DNA of 7,914 nt from Patescibacteria group bacterium (GCA_003545435.1 DPYI01000010.1:17232-25145), one strand, 5' to 3'. Shown: positions 1 through 5,081, counted from the first letter of the stretch. Notes: generated by a model not told the origin, from the letters alone. Program-made: numbers and translations.

Positions 1-131
1 ATGGATCTGTAGTCCCCAATTTTATTTGTGACCATCAAATCCCAGTTGACATAAGAGGAGCTCAAGGACAATCTGTTGCATGTGTTGGAAACGAAAACAC
101 TCTCTGTCCTGACCAAGAAGATAAACTCTAA
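1..131 (+). CDS. 3' end of a truncated Cys-containing protein (unknown)
   Basis: The frame beginning at base 3 is open from the window edge to the TAA at 129-131, giving about 42 C-terminal residues with three cysteines (within FICDH, VACVG and TLCPD). The even Cys spacing and polar composition fit the end of a secreted or extracytoplasmic domain, but no family is recognisable from so short a tail. The other two plus frames are closed by early stops, which is mild support for this one. It converges on the ArsR-type gene across about 30 bases of T-rich sequence. It could still be a chance open frame, since it is under 45 codons. Confidence 0.5.
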   Translation, partial: GSVVPNFICDHQIPVDIRGAQGQSVACVGNENTLCPDQEDKL

Positions 132-161
132 ATAATTTTTATTTTTTAGCTTCACAATCCG

Positions 162-506
162 TCAGCCGACGGACTGGCCTTTTGAAGCTAGTTTTTTGCT
201 GATGACCTCTTTCTCCAAAGGCGTGCCGGCAAATAGCCGGTACCAGTCAAACAGCATCCGGGTTTTCAGGTGATAATACATATACCGTCTCCACTTTTTC
301 TTCTCTACCCAGCCGGATGACAGAAGTGTAGAGATATGGTGGCTGACGAGGTTTTGCGGATAATCGAGGTTTTCTGCAATTTCATGCAGAGGAAAGTCCT
401 TAAAGGCCAAAAGGTAGAGAATTGACAACCGGATGGGATGCGCAATTCCCTCGATCCGTTTTGCATACGGTTTTGTTTTTTCTTTCAATCGAATGCCGGT
501 AAGCAT
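162..506 (-). CDS. ArsR-type winged-helix transcriptional regulator
   Basis: This 114-residue protein has the compact ArsR/HTH_20 layout. Residues 14-36 (AKRIEGIAHPIRLSILYLL) form the typical opening helix with the HPIRL signature. The helix-turn-helix lies at about 39-65 (LHEIAENLDYPQNLVSHHIS, then TLLSSGW), and a basic wing follows at 66-80 (VEKKKWRRYMYYHL). Such proteins bind operator DNA as dimers. I see no CxC or other metal-sensing cysteine motif, so a metal sensor of the classical ArsR kind is unlikely and the ligand is unknown. The ATG at 506-504 has no Shine-Dalgarno sequence and lies inside the 4-bp repeat flanking a MITE-like element, so the upstream region may have been replaced by that insertion. 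An in-frame TTG at codon 7 is a possible alternative start. Confidence 0.85.
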   Translation of the reverse strand: MLTGIRLKEKTKPYAKRIEGIAHPIRLSILYLLAFKDFPLHEIAENLDYPQNLVSHHISTLLSSGWVEKKKWRRYMYYHLKTRMLFDWYRLFAGTPLEKEVISKKLASKGQSVG

Positions 507-507
507 A

Positions 508-648
508 CCAGGTAGTAGAGTTTCGACCTTTGCCTTAACGCTGTCGAGACCTCAATATTCTTCCTTATAAAGGAATACATTCTTTTCTATAACCAGATAG
601 CATCTATTTTCAGCAAAGATAAAAGCGTGTCGAAACTTCACTACCTGG
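508..648. mobile_element. MITE-like element with 20-bp terminal inverted repeats
   Basis: The 20 bases at 508-527 match the reverse complement of 629-648 at 18 of 20 positions; the two mismatches are adjacent, in the middle. The 141-bp unit is flanked on both sides by CATA (504-507 and 649-652), which looks like a 4-bp target-site duplication. No open frame of note lies inside. A perfect small hairpin (TTCCTT-ATA-AAGGAA, 561-575) sits near the centre. The left CATA contains the start codon of the ArsR-type gene. Alternatives are a large cruciform operator or an RNA stem-loop in the regulator's leader. Confidence 0.55.
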
Positions 649-660
649 CATAATTTAGGT

Positions 661-692
661 ACACCCGCCTTCGCTAAAGCTTCGGTGGGCAG
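661..692. repeat. GC-rich intergenic palindromic repeat
   Basis: Bases 663-668 (CCCGCC) can pair with GGTGGG about 20 bases on, giving a six-pair stem with one G-U over a CTTCGCTAAAGC-type interior, followed by CAGG. It looks like one of the short GC-rich interspersed repeats frequent in candidate-phylum genomes. It lies between the MITE-like element and the tRNA-Tyr promoter. It has no T-run, so it is not a standard terminator. Confidence 0.4.
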
Positions 693-725
693 GTCGTTAC
701 GTCGATTTACAAATCCATTATACCA

Positions 726-754
726 TTGTTACACCAATTCAATTCCGATATAAT
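726..754 (+). promoter_or_regulatory. Promoter of tRNA-Tyr
   Basis: TTGTTA (726-731), a 17-base spacer and a perfect TATAAT (749-754) sit 17 bases before the first base of the tRNA. This is a good sigma-70 arrangement. Confidence 0.65.
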
Positions 755-771
755 TAAGAAGGCTTACTCTT

Positions 772-855
772 GCTGGGATGGCGGAGTGGACAATCGCAAC
801 AGTCTGTAAAACTGTCGCCTTAACGGCTACCCAGGTTCGAATCCTGGTCCCAGCA
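772..855 (+). tRNA. tRNA-Tyr (anticodon GTA)
   Basis: All arms can be drawn. The acceptor stem is GCTGGGA (772-778) with TCCCAGC (848-854), and the discriminator is A855. The anticodon stem is ACAGT/ACTGT around the loop CTGTAAA with anticodon GTA. A long class II variable arm (CGCCTTAACGGC) and a T arm CCAGG-TTCGAAT-CCTGG complete it. The long variable arm plus GTA fits bacterial tRNA-Tyr. The 3' CCA is not encoded. Confidence 0.96.
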
Positions 856-884
856 CAACAAATATATTTTTCAAATTTTCCCTC

Positions 885-913
885 TTGATATTTTTCTTTT
901 GACTTCTTATAGT
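885..913 (+). promoter_or_regulatory. Promoter of the four-Cys membrane protein
   Basis: TTGATA (885-890), 17 bases, TATAGT (908-913). The -10 box ends 9 bases before the ATG at 923, so transcription would start within a few bases of the start codon (leaderless or nearly so). This argues for the 923 start over the in-frame codon at 899, which would lie upstream of the mRNA. Confidence 0.6.
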
Positions 914-922
914 TATCTTTAT

Positions 923-1420
923 ATGGAAAACAAAGAAGATGTTTCTCAAACCCAGGAAGAAGGTTCTATCGTCTATGTCGTCGGTGCTATTATCGTCGTT
1001 GCGGTCATTGTTGCAGCCGTCCTTATGTGGCCAAAAAACAAACCGAAGGAAACTGCGTCCCCGACTCCGGAAAATAAAGTGGTTACCAAACCGACGCTCA
1101 CAAAACTGGTCTGCGAAAGCGAATGGTTTAATCCGGTCGTCGGTATGCCGAAATATTACCTGTCAGCTGAAGGCGGTGATGTATCCGCAGGAACTCAAAT
1201 TGAATGTGAATTTACCCTCCTAAAAGACAAAGAGGCAATTATTCGTGAAACGAAAGTCGTACCGGTCGTACAATCTCCGGAACGCGGCGGGACGACATTT
1301 AAATGTACGACAAAAGCAGTTGAAAACATTCCTCAGAATACAGCCCTTACATTCGTAACGACGGTCAAAAATGAGGAAGGGACAACGGCAAGCTGCAGCG
1401 GAGCAGTCACGTTCCGCTAA
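923..1420 (+). CDS. Membrane-anchored extracytoplasmic protein with four cysteines (unknown)
   Basis: The protein has 165 residues from the ATG at 923. An acidic N-terminus (residues 1-14) is followed by one strong hydrophobic segment at about 15-35 and then a Pro/Thr/Lys linker (36-60). The rest is a beta-rich domain with Cys64, Cys95, Cys128 and Cys158, a spacing that would allow two disulfides as in Ig-like sandwiches. The topology is probably N-in with the domain outside. The start at 923 is favoured because the promoter -10 box lies just upstream and there is no Shine-Dalgarno; starting at 899 would add eight residues. Its last four bases overlap the end of the convergent hydrolase gene. 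I do not recognise the family, and no function is proposed beyond a surface-exposed domain. Confidence 0.8.
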   Translation: MENKEDVSQTQEEGSIVYVVGAIIVVAVIVAAVLMWPKNKPKETASPTPENKVVTKPTLTKLVCESEWFNPVVGMPKYYLSAEGGDVSAGTQIECEFTLLKDKEAIIRETKVVPVVQSPERGGTTFKCTTKAVENIPQNTALTFVTTVKNEEGTTASCSGAVTFR

Positions 1421-2472
1421 CGGGTATTCGATCGGAAAAATTCCACATCGCGGGAAACCACGGTATTCCAGCCGACCGTCAGGTTGTGGTCAGACCCCGG
1501 GTATGTATAATATCGAATTGTCTTTCCCCTGCTCTGCATGTCTTTCACAAAATCACTACTCCACCTGAGAGGCACTGCTTCATCATCTGTTCCCTGATGG
1601 AAAAGTATCGATGCTTTGATTCGGTCAAGATAATTTGAAAACGCGAACTGGTCCGTATCGTAGTCTTTTTCAAATGTTGCCAGTTCGCGCCTAAGCCCTT
1701 TCCCATAATCCTCAAATTCATCGGTATAGTAAAGAATCGAGTAGGGAAATTTTTTCGTGACGGGAGCCCACAGGGATGCCGGGTACGCAGTTCCTTTCTC
1801 TCCCAGTATCGTCAAAACCGTCAATGCAATCTGTCCTCCGTTGCTGTGACCCCAAAGAAATACGTGAGACGGGTCAACGAATGAAATCGTCGGGATGGAA
1901 GCAAGAAGGGTAAGGGCAGTCGTGTATGTTTCAAAACGGTCCTCAAACACATTTGTTGAGCCCGCGTCGGATCCTCCATACCCCAAAAAATCAGGAGCCA
2001 AGGATACAAATCCATTTGCAGCAAAAACTTCCGCGCTGTGTTTGGTCCCCAGTCCGGGGGTGTAGGCTTCCCGATCTGCAAATCCGCGAAACTGAATAAT
2101 AACGGGAAGTTTTTCCGCCAGCGGTACATTGGGCACGTGTGCCAATCCTGTTACTCTTTTTCCGCCTGCCCCGCGAATCCCGAGCGAAGTCGAGGGAGAA
2201 GTGGGGTCACTCATAAAATAAAACGGCAGGACAGTAAAGGAAGACGTCGTCGCAATCGGTTCTTCAAATACAATCGGGCTTGGAGTAAAGGTACGCTTGG
2301 CAAGATTCTCTATCGTATACTTTTCAAGAGTCTTTTCTTTTAAAGGAAGATTGGAAAGAGGCGTCAGGGTGAGCGGCGTTGTCCGTTCGCTTATCACCCA
2401 CCCCGTAATACCAATAAAAAGAAGAATAATAACCGCTATACCCACCCATACCCACATCCGGGAGGATTTCAT
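1417..2472 (-). CDS. Membrane-anchored alpha/beta hydrolase (prolyl-oligopeptidase/dienelactone-hydrolase-like)
   Basis: This 351-residue protein carries an N-terminal membrane anchor (about residues 8-27) and an alpha/beta-hydrolase domain from about 105. Recognisable elements are VIIQFRGF (oxyanion-side strand, 125-131), the nucleophile elbow GHSNGG with Ser210, the acid region HQGTDDEAVP (Asp296 or 297) and the catalytic His329 in YPGSDHNL. The triad order and spacing fit the S9-peptidase/dienelactone-hydrolase group; the substrate (ester or peptide) cannot be told. Residues about 90-104 (TSPSTSLGIRG stretch) look like a translated interspersed repeat inserted in frame before the fold. A TATAAT lies 17 bases upstream of the ATG, without a Shine-Dalgarno. 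The 3' end overlaps the convergent gene by four bases. Confidence 0.9.
   Translation of the reverse strand: MKSSRMWVWVGIAVIILLFIGITGWVISERTTPLTLTPLSNLPLKEKTLEKYTIENLAKRTFTPSPIVFEEPIATTSSFTVLPFYFMSDPTSPSTSLGIRGAGGKRVTGLAHVPNVPLAEKLPVIIQFRGFADREAYTPGLGTKHSAEVFAANGFVSLAPDFLGYGGSDAGSTNVFEDRFETYTTALTLLASIPTISFVDPSHVFLWGHSNGGQIALTVLTILGEKGTAYPASLWAPVTKKFPYSILYYTDEFEDYGKGLRRELATFEKDYDTDQFAFSNYLDRIKASILFHQGTDDEAVPLRWSSDFVKDMQSRGKTIRYYTYPGSDHNLTVGWNTVVSRDVEFFRSNTR
2160..2207. repeat. Interspersed repeat read in frame inside the hydrolase gene
   Basis: On the minus strand this segment reads CCCTCGACTTCGCTCGGG and neighbouring GC-rich bases. It encodes SPSTSLGIRG in the gene frame and PERSRG on the opposite strand, two peptides I associate with a widespread dispersed repeat in candidate-phylum and other bacterial genomes. 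It accounts for about 15 residues between the anchor region and the hydrolase domain. Confidence 0.5.
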
Positions 2473-2489
2473 ACCAATAAGTCTACCAC

Positions 2490-2495
2490 ATTATA
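2490..2495 (-). promoter_or_regulatory. -10 box of the hydrolase gene
   Basis: The minus strand reads a perfect TATAAT 17 bases before the hydrolase ATG. The -35 region is weak (TTGTCT at a 19-base spacing), so this is a moderate call. The mRNA leader would be about 10 bases. Confidence 0.4.
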
Positions 2496-2546
2496 TTGAA
2501 CCGCAATGCACCCAAGACAACCAAAGGAAAAAGTTAGCCTCATAAA

Positions 2547-2561
2547 CCTGCCTGACGGCAG
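2547..2561. repeat. Short palindromic intergenic repeat (CCTGCCTGACGGCAG)
   Basis: This is a TGCC-TGAC-GGCA mini-hairpin with a flanking CC, resembling the CCTGCC...GGCAGG interspersed palindromes common in candidate-phylum genomes. It lies between the two divergent promoters and is not followed by a T-run. Confidence 0.35.
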
Positions 2562-2597
2562 TCAAGGACATGTTTTTTGAAACGAATATTAAGCTTG

Positions 2598-2628
2598 ATT
2601 TGACAAGTCAAATTCCATCCTGTAGTAT
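2598..2628 (+). promoter_or_regulatory. Promoter with overlapping palindromic operator
   Basis: TTGACA (2600-2605), a 17-base spacer and TAGTAT (2623-2628) make a near-consensus sigma-70 promoter. The palindrome ATTTGAC-AA-GTCAAAT (2598-2613) covers the -35 box, as expected of a repressor operator. The -10 box ends 10 bases before the ATG at 2639, which implies an essentially leaderless mRNA. Confidence 0.7.
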
Positions 2629-2638
2629 ATTGCGGTAT

Positions 2639-2869
2639 ATGGGAAAAAAATTGGAAGCTGTCCGAAGTGAATTAGCTGCAGCCGGAGATCAATTAAACTG
2701 GTGGGGATGGGCAATTGCTTCAATCCCAGGACTTATAAAAGATGAGTTGGAAAACGAGCTTTTCCTTGCCAGAACTCGTTTAGAAGACCTAGCAAAAGGA
2801 CGAAAACCGGGACCCTTGACAACAGATACATTCATGGCAGGCACAGGTTCTGATAAGTCAGAAAGTTAG
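2639..2869 (+). CDS. Small 76-residue protein of unknown function
   Basis: The predicted protein opens MGKKLEAVRSELAAAGDQ. It contains a Trp-rich hydrophobic patch (WWGWAIASIPG, about residues 21-31), an amphipathic Glu/Arg/Leu helix (KDELENELFLARTRLEDLAKG, about 34-54) and a polar tail. The start at 2639 is chosen because a strong promoter ends 10 bases upstream; an earlier in-frame ATG at 2570 lies upstream of that promoter. No Shine-Dalgarno is present. The composition suggests a small helical, possibly peripheral-membrane or dimerising protein. It stands alone, divergent from the hydrolase. The operator-like palindrome over its promoter suggests regulated expression. I do not recognise a family. 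Confidence 0.65.
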   Translation: MGKKLEAVRSELAAAGDQLNWWGWAIASIPGLIKDELENELFLARTRLEDLAKGRKPGPLTTDTFMAGTGSDKSES

Positions 2870-2917
2870 AACACAACCCCTCTCTTCATTCCTTATCAAG
2901 GTATCAATCCGAAGTAA

Positions 2918-3019
2918 TTATGAGAGAATTCCCAATTCCTTCCCAACTTTGGCAAAGGCGGCAAGGCTATAATCGAGGTCTTTTTTTAAGCGAGCTTCGA
3001 AAGGCCTCCCCTTTTGAAG
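2918..3019 (-). pseudogene. Possible C-terminal remnant of a KBL/BioF-like acyltransferase
   Basis: The minus frame from 3019 to the TAA at 2920-2918 reads a 33-residue tail ending in SLAAFAKVGKELGILS. This resembles the C-termini of glycine C-acetyltransferase/8-amino-7-oxononanoate synthase enzymes (PLP-dependent alpha-oxoamine synthases), which end in similar xAFxxxGKxLGVI segments. A stop codon lies immediately upstream (3022-3020), and no PLP-fold motif is recognisable in any minus frame beyond it, so only a fragment would survive. The piece is short and the resemblance could be chance; some other helical protein tail is equally possible. The rest of 2870-3090 shows nothing else I can support. 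Confidence 0.25.
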
Positions 3020-3090
3020 CTATTATCAGTTATATGAACTGTATCATTCACAAAAATGCAATTATTTTTGGTACAATGCATACTATTGAA

Positions 3091-3164
3091 AGCAAGAAGA
3101 GCAAGACCAGCAAGACCGGCGACTCGAGTTTCATTCCTGAATTGCCTGAGTTGCTACTCTTGCT
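3091..3164 (+). repeat. Hairpin repeat copy 1 (no cargo)
   Basis: The left arm is a run of AGCAAGA-type units (3091-3113) followed by GACCGG, and the right arm ends GAGTTGCTACTCTTGCT. The inner stem is GCGACTCG (3119-3126) with TGAGTTGC (3147-3154), using two G-U pairs. The outer parts of the arms also pair (AGCAAGAAGAGCAA against TTGCTACTCTTGCT). The same element recurs at 5090-5185 and, split, around 5366-5796. In copy 2 the inner stem is GCAACTCG/CGAGTTGC, so pairing is preserved despite base changes. Confidence 0.75.
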
Positions 3165-3169
3165 ATAAA
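3142..3169 (+). promoter_or_regulatory. Promoter of the tRNA cluster, overlapping repeat copy 1
   Basis: TTGCCT (3142-3147), 16 bases, TATAAA (3164-3169). The -10 box begins exactly where the repeat's right arm ends and lies nine bases before the first base of the split tRNA. Confidence 0.5.
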
Positions 3170-3210
3170 ACGAAACACGCCTGGGTAGTTTAATGGTAAA
3201 ACGGCTCCAT

Positions 3211-3391
3211 GGTCCCAGAAGTATGCTGTCAAATTGTTTACAATTTGGCTTGCAACTTCGGGATCCCGTAGTTCTAGGCCGCGCGTATTATGCCGAGGTG
3301 GCTCAGTGGTAGAGCGAGTTCTTGGTAAGAACTAGGTCATGGGTTCAATTCCCATCCTCGGCTCATAAACGCACGGCAAGATACTACTTAG
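3211..3391 (+). other. Insert in the anticodon loop of the split tRNA, containing tRNA-Thr
   Basis: The 181-base insert starts after a U and ends in G, as group I introns do. It begins with a long imperfect hairpin (3211-3266) whose tip is CAAATTG-TTTA-CAATTTG. GTAGT (3268-3272) can pair with ACTAC (3383-3387), and the latter is preceded by AAGATA, as in the J8/7-P7 segment of group I introns. A stem GCGT(A)TTAT (3283-3291) with ATAAACGC (3365-3372) brackets tRNA-Thr. Without the inner tRNA only 109 bases remain, too few for a normal group I core, and I cannot place P1 or a convincing P3. The intron assignment is therefore speculative. Confidence 0.35.
3292..3363 (+). tRNA. tRNA-Thr (anticodon GGT)
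   Basis: The acceptor is GCCGAGG (3292-3298) with CCTCGGC (3356-3362). The D arm is GCTC/GAGC, the anticodon stem AGTTC/GAACT around TTGGTAA (GGT), and the T arm ATGGG-TTCAATT-CCCAT. The discriminator is T3363. CCA is not encoded. All arms are complete, so this gene looks functional even though it lies between the halves of another tRNA. Confidence 0.96.
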
Positions 3392-3434
3392 GATAAGGAG
3401 TTGACTGGGAGTTCGATTCTCCCCCCAGGCTCCA

Positions 3435-3660
3435 TTAGAATCTCTTGACGATACGAAGTGAGTCTTAAAGATTCTTATGTCCGACTAAATCCGCTCTTCG
3501 AGCCGTGTACGAATAGTACTGAAAAGGCGAGAAGTAAGAATAGGAGGAAAAATAGATTTTTAGCTTCGTAAGTTGAGCGAAGCCGGATACAGGGTGGTAT
3601 CCGGCGAAGCGAAATCCCGCGTACTCGCGGGAGCCATACAATTGTGAAGCCAAATTTCTC
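3435..3660. other. Gene-free stretch with several strong hairpins
   Basis: No convincing gene lies between the split tRNA and the SpeD-like gene. An inverted repeat AGAATCT...AGATTCT (about 3437-3476) directly follows the tRNA. Further on are GCCGGATAC-AGGGTG-GTATCCGGC (3582-3605), a perfect nine-pair stem flanked by GCGAA and GAAGC repeats, and CCCGCG-TACT-CGCGGG (3616-3631), a perfect six-pair stem. The second and third look like interspersed REP-type palindromes. None is followed by a U-run, so they are not typical terminators. A structured small RNA cannot be excluded. Confidence 0.5.
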
Positions 3661-3678
3661 CCTGAAATGAATTCGTTG

Positions 3679-3708
3679 TTGACAATGCTTCTGAAATGCT
3701 TTTATCTT
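3679..3708 (+). promoter_or_regulatory. Promoter of the SpeD-like gene
   Basis: A consensus TTGACA (3679-3684), 18 bases, then TATCTT (3703-3708). The -10 box ends seven bases before the ATG at 3716, so the transcript would begin at or next to the start codon. Confidence 0.6.
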
Positions 3709-3715
3709 TAATGTG

Positions 3716-4102
3716 ATGCATAATTCACCAAATAAAAATGAAGATAATTTTTACGGGCAGGAACTCATCCTCAATCTGTATGATTGCGACCTTACCATCA
3801 TTTCTTCAGAGAAGGAAATAAAACGGTTTGTCATCCAGCTATGCGACGATGTCATCCACATGAAGCGGTATGGAGAACCGCTCATCCCCCATTTCGGGCA
3901 TGAAAACCCCATCACATCAGGATATTCATTGGTTCAACTTATCGAAACCAGTTCCGTTACTGCCCATTTTTCCGAATACAAGAAAAGTGTATACATCAAT
4001 ATTTTCTCCTGCGCGTGGTTTGATCCGGAAAAAACCGCGAAATTCTGCAAGGATTTTTTCAAAGCAGGCCATGTGACATCCCGTTTTATGAAAAGACCGT
4101 AA
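3716..4102 (+). CDS. S-adenosylmethionine decarboxylase (SpeD) family protein, pyruvoyl-dependent
   Basis: This 128-residue protein matches the short bacterial/archaeal AdoMetDC class. Counting from the GTG one codon upstream of the chosen ATG, landmarks are GQELILNLYDCD (15-26), FGHE (61-64) and the core GYSLVQLIETSSVTAHFSE (70-88). Taking His85 as the conserved His, the family's other key residues fall at the expected offsets: Ser80 (pyruvoyl precursor, -5), Ser72 (-13) and Cys100 (+15). The residue before the processed Ser is Thr79 rather than the usual Glu, so self-cleavage would be at Thr-Ser. The canonical HTWPE is HFSEY. Some SpeD homologues decarboxylate ornithine or arginine instead of AdoMet, so the substrate is uncertain. 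No spermidine synthase lies nearby. ATG 3716 is preferred because the promoter abuts it. Confidence 0.85.
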   Translation: MHNSPNKNEDNFYGQELILNLYDCDLTIISSEKEIKRFVIQLCDDVIHMKRYGEPLIPHFGHENPITSGYSLVQLIETSSVTAHFSEYKKSVYINIFSCAWFDPEKTAKFCKDFFKAGHVTSRFMKRP

Positions 4103-4150
4103 AAAATTTTCTCCCTTTCCTTTCCCCGCATCTGTCTTTATGATAAATAT

Positions 4151-5044
4151 ATGCATGCATTTTTGTCCTTGTTTATCGGAATAGCATTTGCTGCAGAAAC
4201 CATTCTTTCTCCAGTCCCCGAGGATGTGCTTTCCTCCTTTGGATCCATTATGATATCAACGACCACTGAAGCGTTCCCCGACGTTTCCTTCGGCGATATT
4301 ATGATCACCCCGACGCCAACCGTAACACCCACCCCCTCACTAACTCCCACTCCTTCTCCCATACCGACCCGGACCGCGCGCAAGCAAAGTTTTACCATCG
4401 CCCTTCTTGGCGACAGTATGGTGGACACGCTGGGAAGTGATCTCGGAATCCTCAAACAAATGCTTTCCAAAACATATCCGAGTGTTGGTTTTACCATGAA
4501 AAATTATGGTGTGGGAGCCACCAATATTGATTTCGGCATCGAGCGCATCACCAACGGGTACACATATTTGGGAAACCCGATGCCAGCACTTGTATCCCAA
4601 AACCCGGATGTCGTCGTCATAGAGTCTTTTGGTTACAACCCGTTTTCATTTGATGAAGGCGCTATGGACAAACATTGGCTTGCCCTTGGGAAAGCAGTGA
4701 GTACGTTACGAAATGCTCTGCCTAACGTGAGAATCGTCATAGGGGCAACGATTGCACCGAATGCATCCGTCTTTGGCGACGGAGCGTCTGGTTTGTCTTT
4801 TGACCCAATTGCCAAATCCCAAAAAGTGACGGTTATCAAAAAATATCTGGAAAACGCAGTCAACTTTGCCAAAAGCCAAGGGCTTCCGCTTGCTGATGCC
4901 TACCACCCCTCGCTTGACGGTTCGGGAAACGGAAAGATAGCCTACATCAATCCCGGCGACCATATCCACTATTCTGATGCCGGGCGCAATTTTTTCAGCC
5001 AGAAAATCGCAGGAGCGATTATCAATAATAAACTTCTGGAGTAA
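4151..5044 (+). CDS. Secreted SGNH/GDSL-family hydrolase
   Basis: This 297-residue protein starts with a hydrophobic signal segment (residues 2-15, FLSLFIGIAFAAET, possible cleavage after AFA). A Pro/Thr linker follows (TPTPTVTPTPSLTPTPSP, 53-70), then the SGNH domain from about 81. Block I is LLGDSM with nucleophile Ser89, block II is NYGVGATN (Gly122), block III is ESFGYNP with Asn163, and block V is GDHIHYSDAG with Asp270 and His273. These are the four SGNH landmarks in order, so an extracellular esterase or deacetylase acting on polysaccharide or lipid is likely; the substrate is not visible. It starts 48 bases after the SpeD-like gene. A weak TATGAT six bases before the ATG could be its own -10 box, so co-transcription is uncertain. 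Confidence 0.9.
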   Translation: MHAFLSLFIGIAFAAETILSPVPEDVLSSFGSIMISTTTEAFPDVSFGDIMITPTPTVTPTPSLTPTPSPIPTRTARKQSFTIALLGDSMVDTLGSDLGILKQMLSKTYPSVGFTMKNYGVGATNIDFGIERITNGYTYLGNPMPALVSQNPDVVVIESFGYNPFSFDEGAMDKHWLALGKAVSTLRNALPNVRIVIGATIAPNASVFGDGASGLSFDPIAKSQKVTVIKKYLENAVNFAKSQGLPLADAYHPSLDGSGNGKIAYINPGDHIHYSDAGRNFFSQKIAGAIINNKLLE

Positions 5045-5052
5045 TCAACCTC

Positions 5053-5081
5053 TAGTCAAACTCCACGGTATTGGGTATAAT
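5053..5081 (+). promoter_or_regulatory. Promoter reading into repeat copy 2 and rpmG
   Basis: A perfect TATAAT (5076-5081) lies 17 bases after TAGTCA (5053-5058). Transcription would begin about where the hairpin repeat begins, making the repeat a structured leader of the L33 mRNA. Confidence 0.45.

Larger units (their letters stand above)
3179..3434 (+). tRNA. Split tRNA gene: 5' half 3179-3210, 3' half 3392-3434, with an inner tRNA in the insert
   Basis: The two halves assemble into a complete 72-base tRNA plus encoded CCA. The acceptor GCCTGGG (3179-3185) pairs at all seven positions with CCCAGGC (3424-3430). The D arm is GTTT-AATGGTA-AAAC (3188-3202). The anticodon stem is GCTCC (3204-3208) with GGAGT (3397-3401). 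The variable loop is TGACT and the T arm GGGAG-TTCGATT-CTCCC (3407-3423), with discriminator T3431 and CCA 3432-3434. The anticodon loop is interrupted. If the insert runs from after T33 (T3210) to G3391, the loop is ATGATAA (anticodon GAT, Ile); ATGGTAA (GGT, Thr) is also possible. U73 and the G1-C72, C2-G71 pairs are unusual for Ile, so the identity is open. It may be an intron-bearing gene or a broken one. Confidence 0.6.

Noticed and set aside
2920..3168. Plus-strand open frame of 82 codons
   Set aside because: Its second half is the hairpin repeat (ending PELPELLLLL from the repeated GAGTTGCT units), it has no promoter or Shine-Dalgarno, and the composition is not protein-like.
3179..3280. 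tRNA-Sec with a long variable arm
   Set aside because: There is no TCA anticodon, the stem lengths are wrong, and the D arm and acceptor match the 3' half at 3392-3434 much better.
3465..3653. Minus-strand open frame of 62 codons
   Set aside because: It is made of the palindromic hairpins at 3582-3631 and aromatic-rich noise; no start signal.
4138..4497. Minus-strand open frame of 119 codons over the SGNH hydrolase
   Set aside because: It is a shadow of the TPTP-linker codons (giving GVGVGV runs) in a well-supported gene on the other strand.
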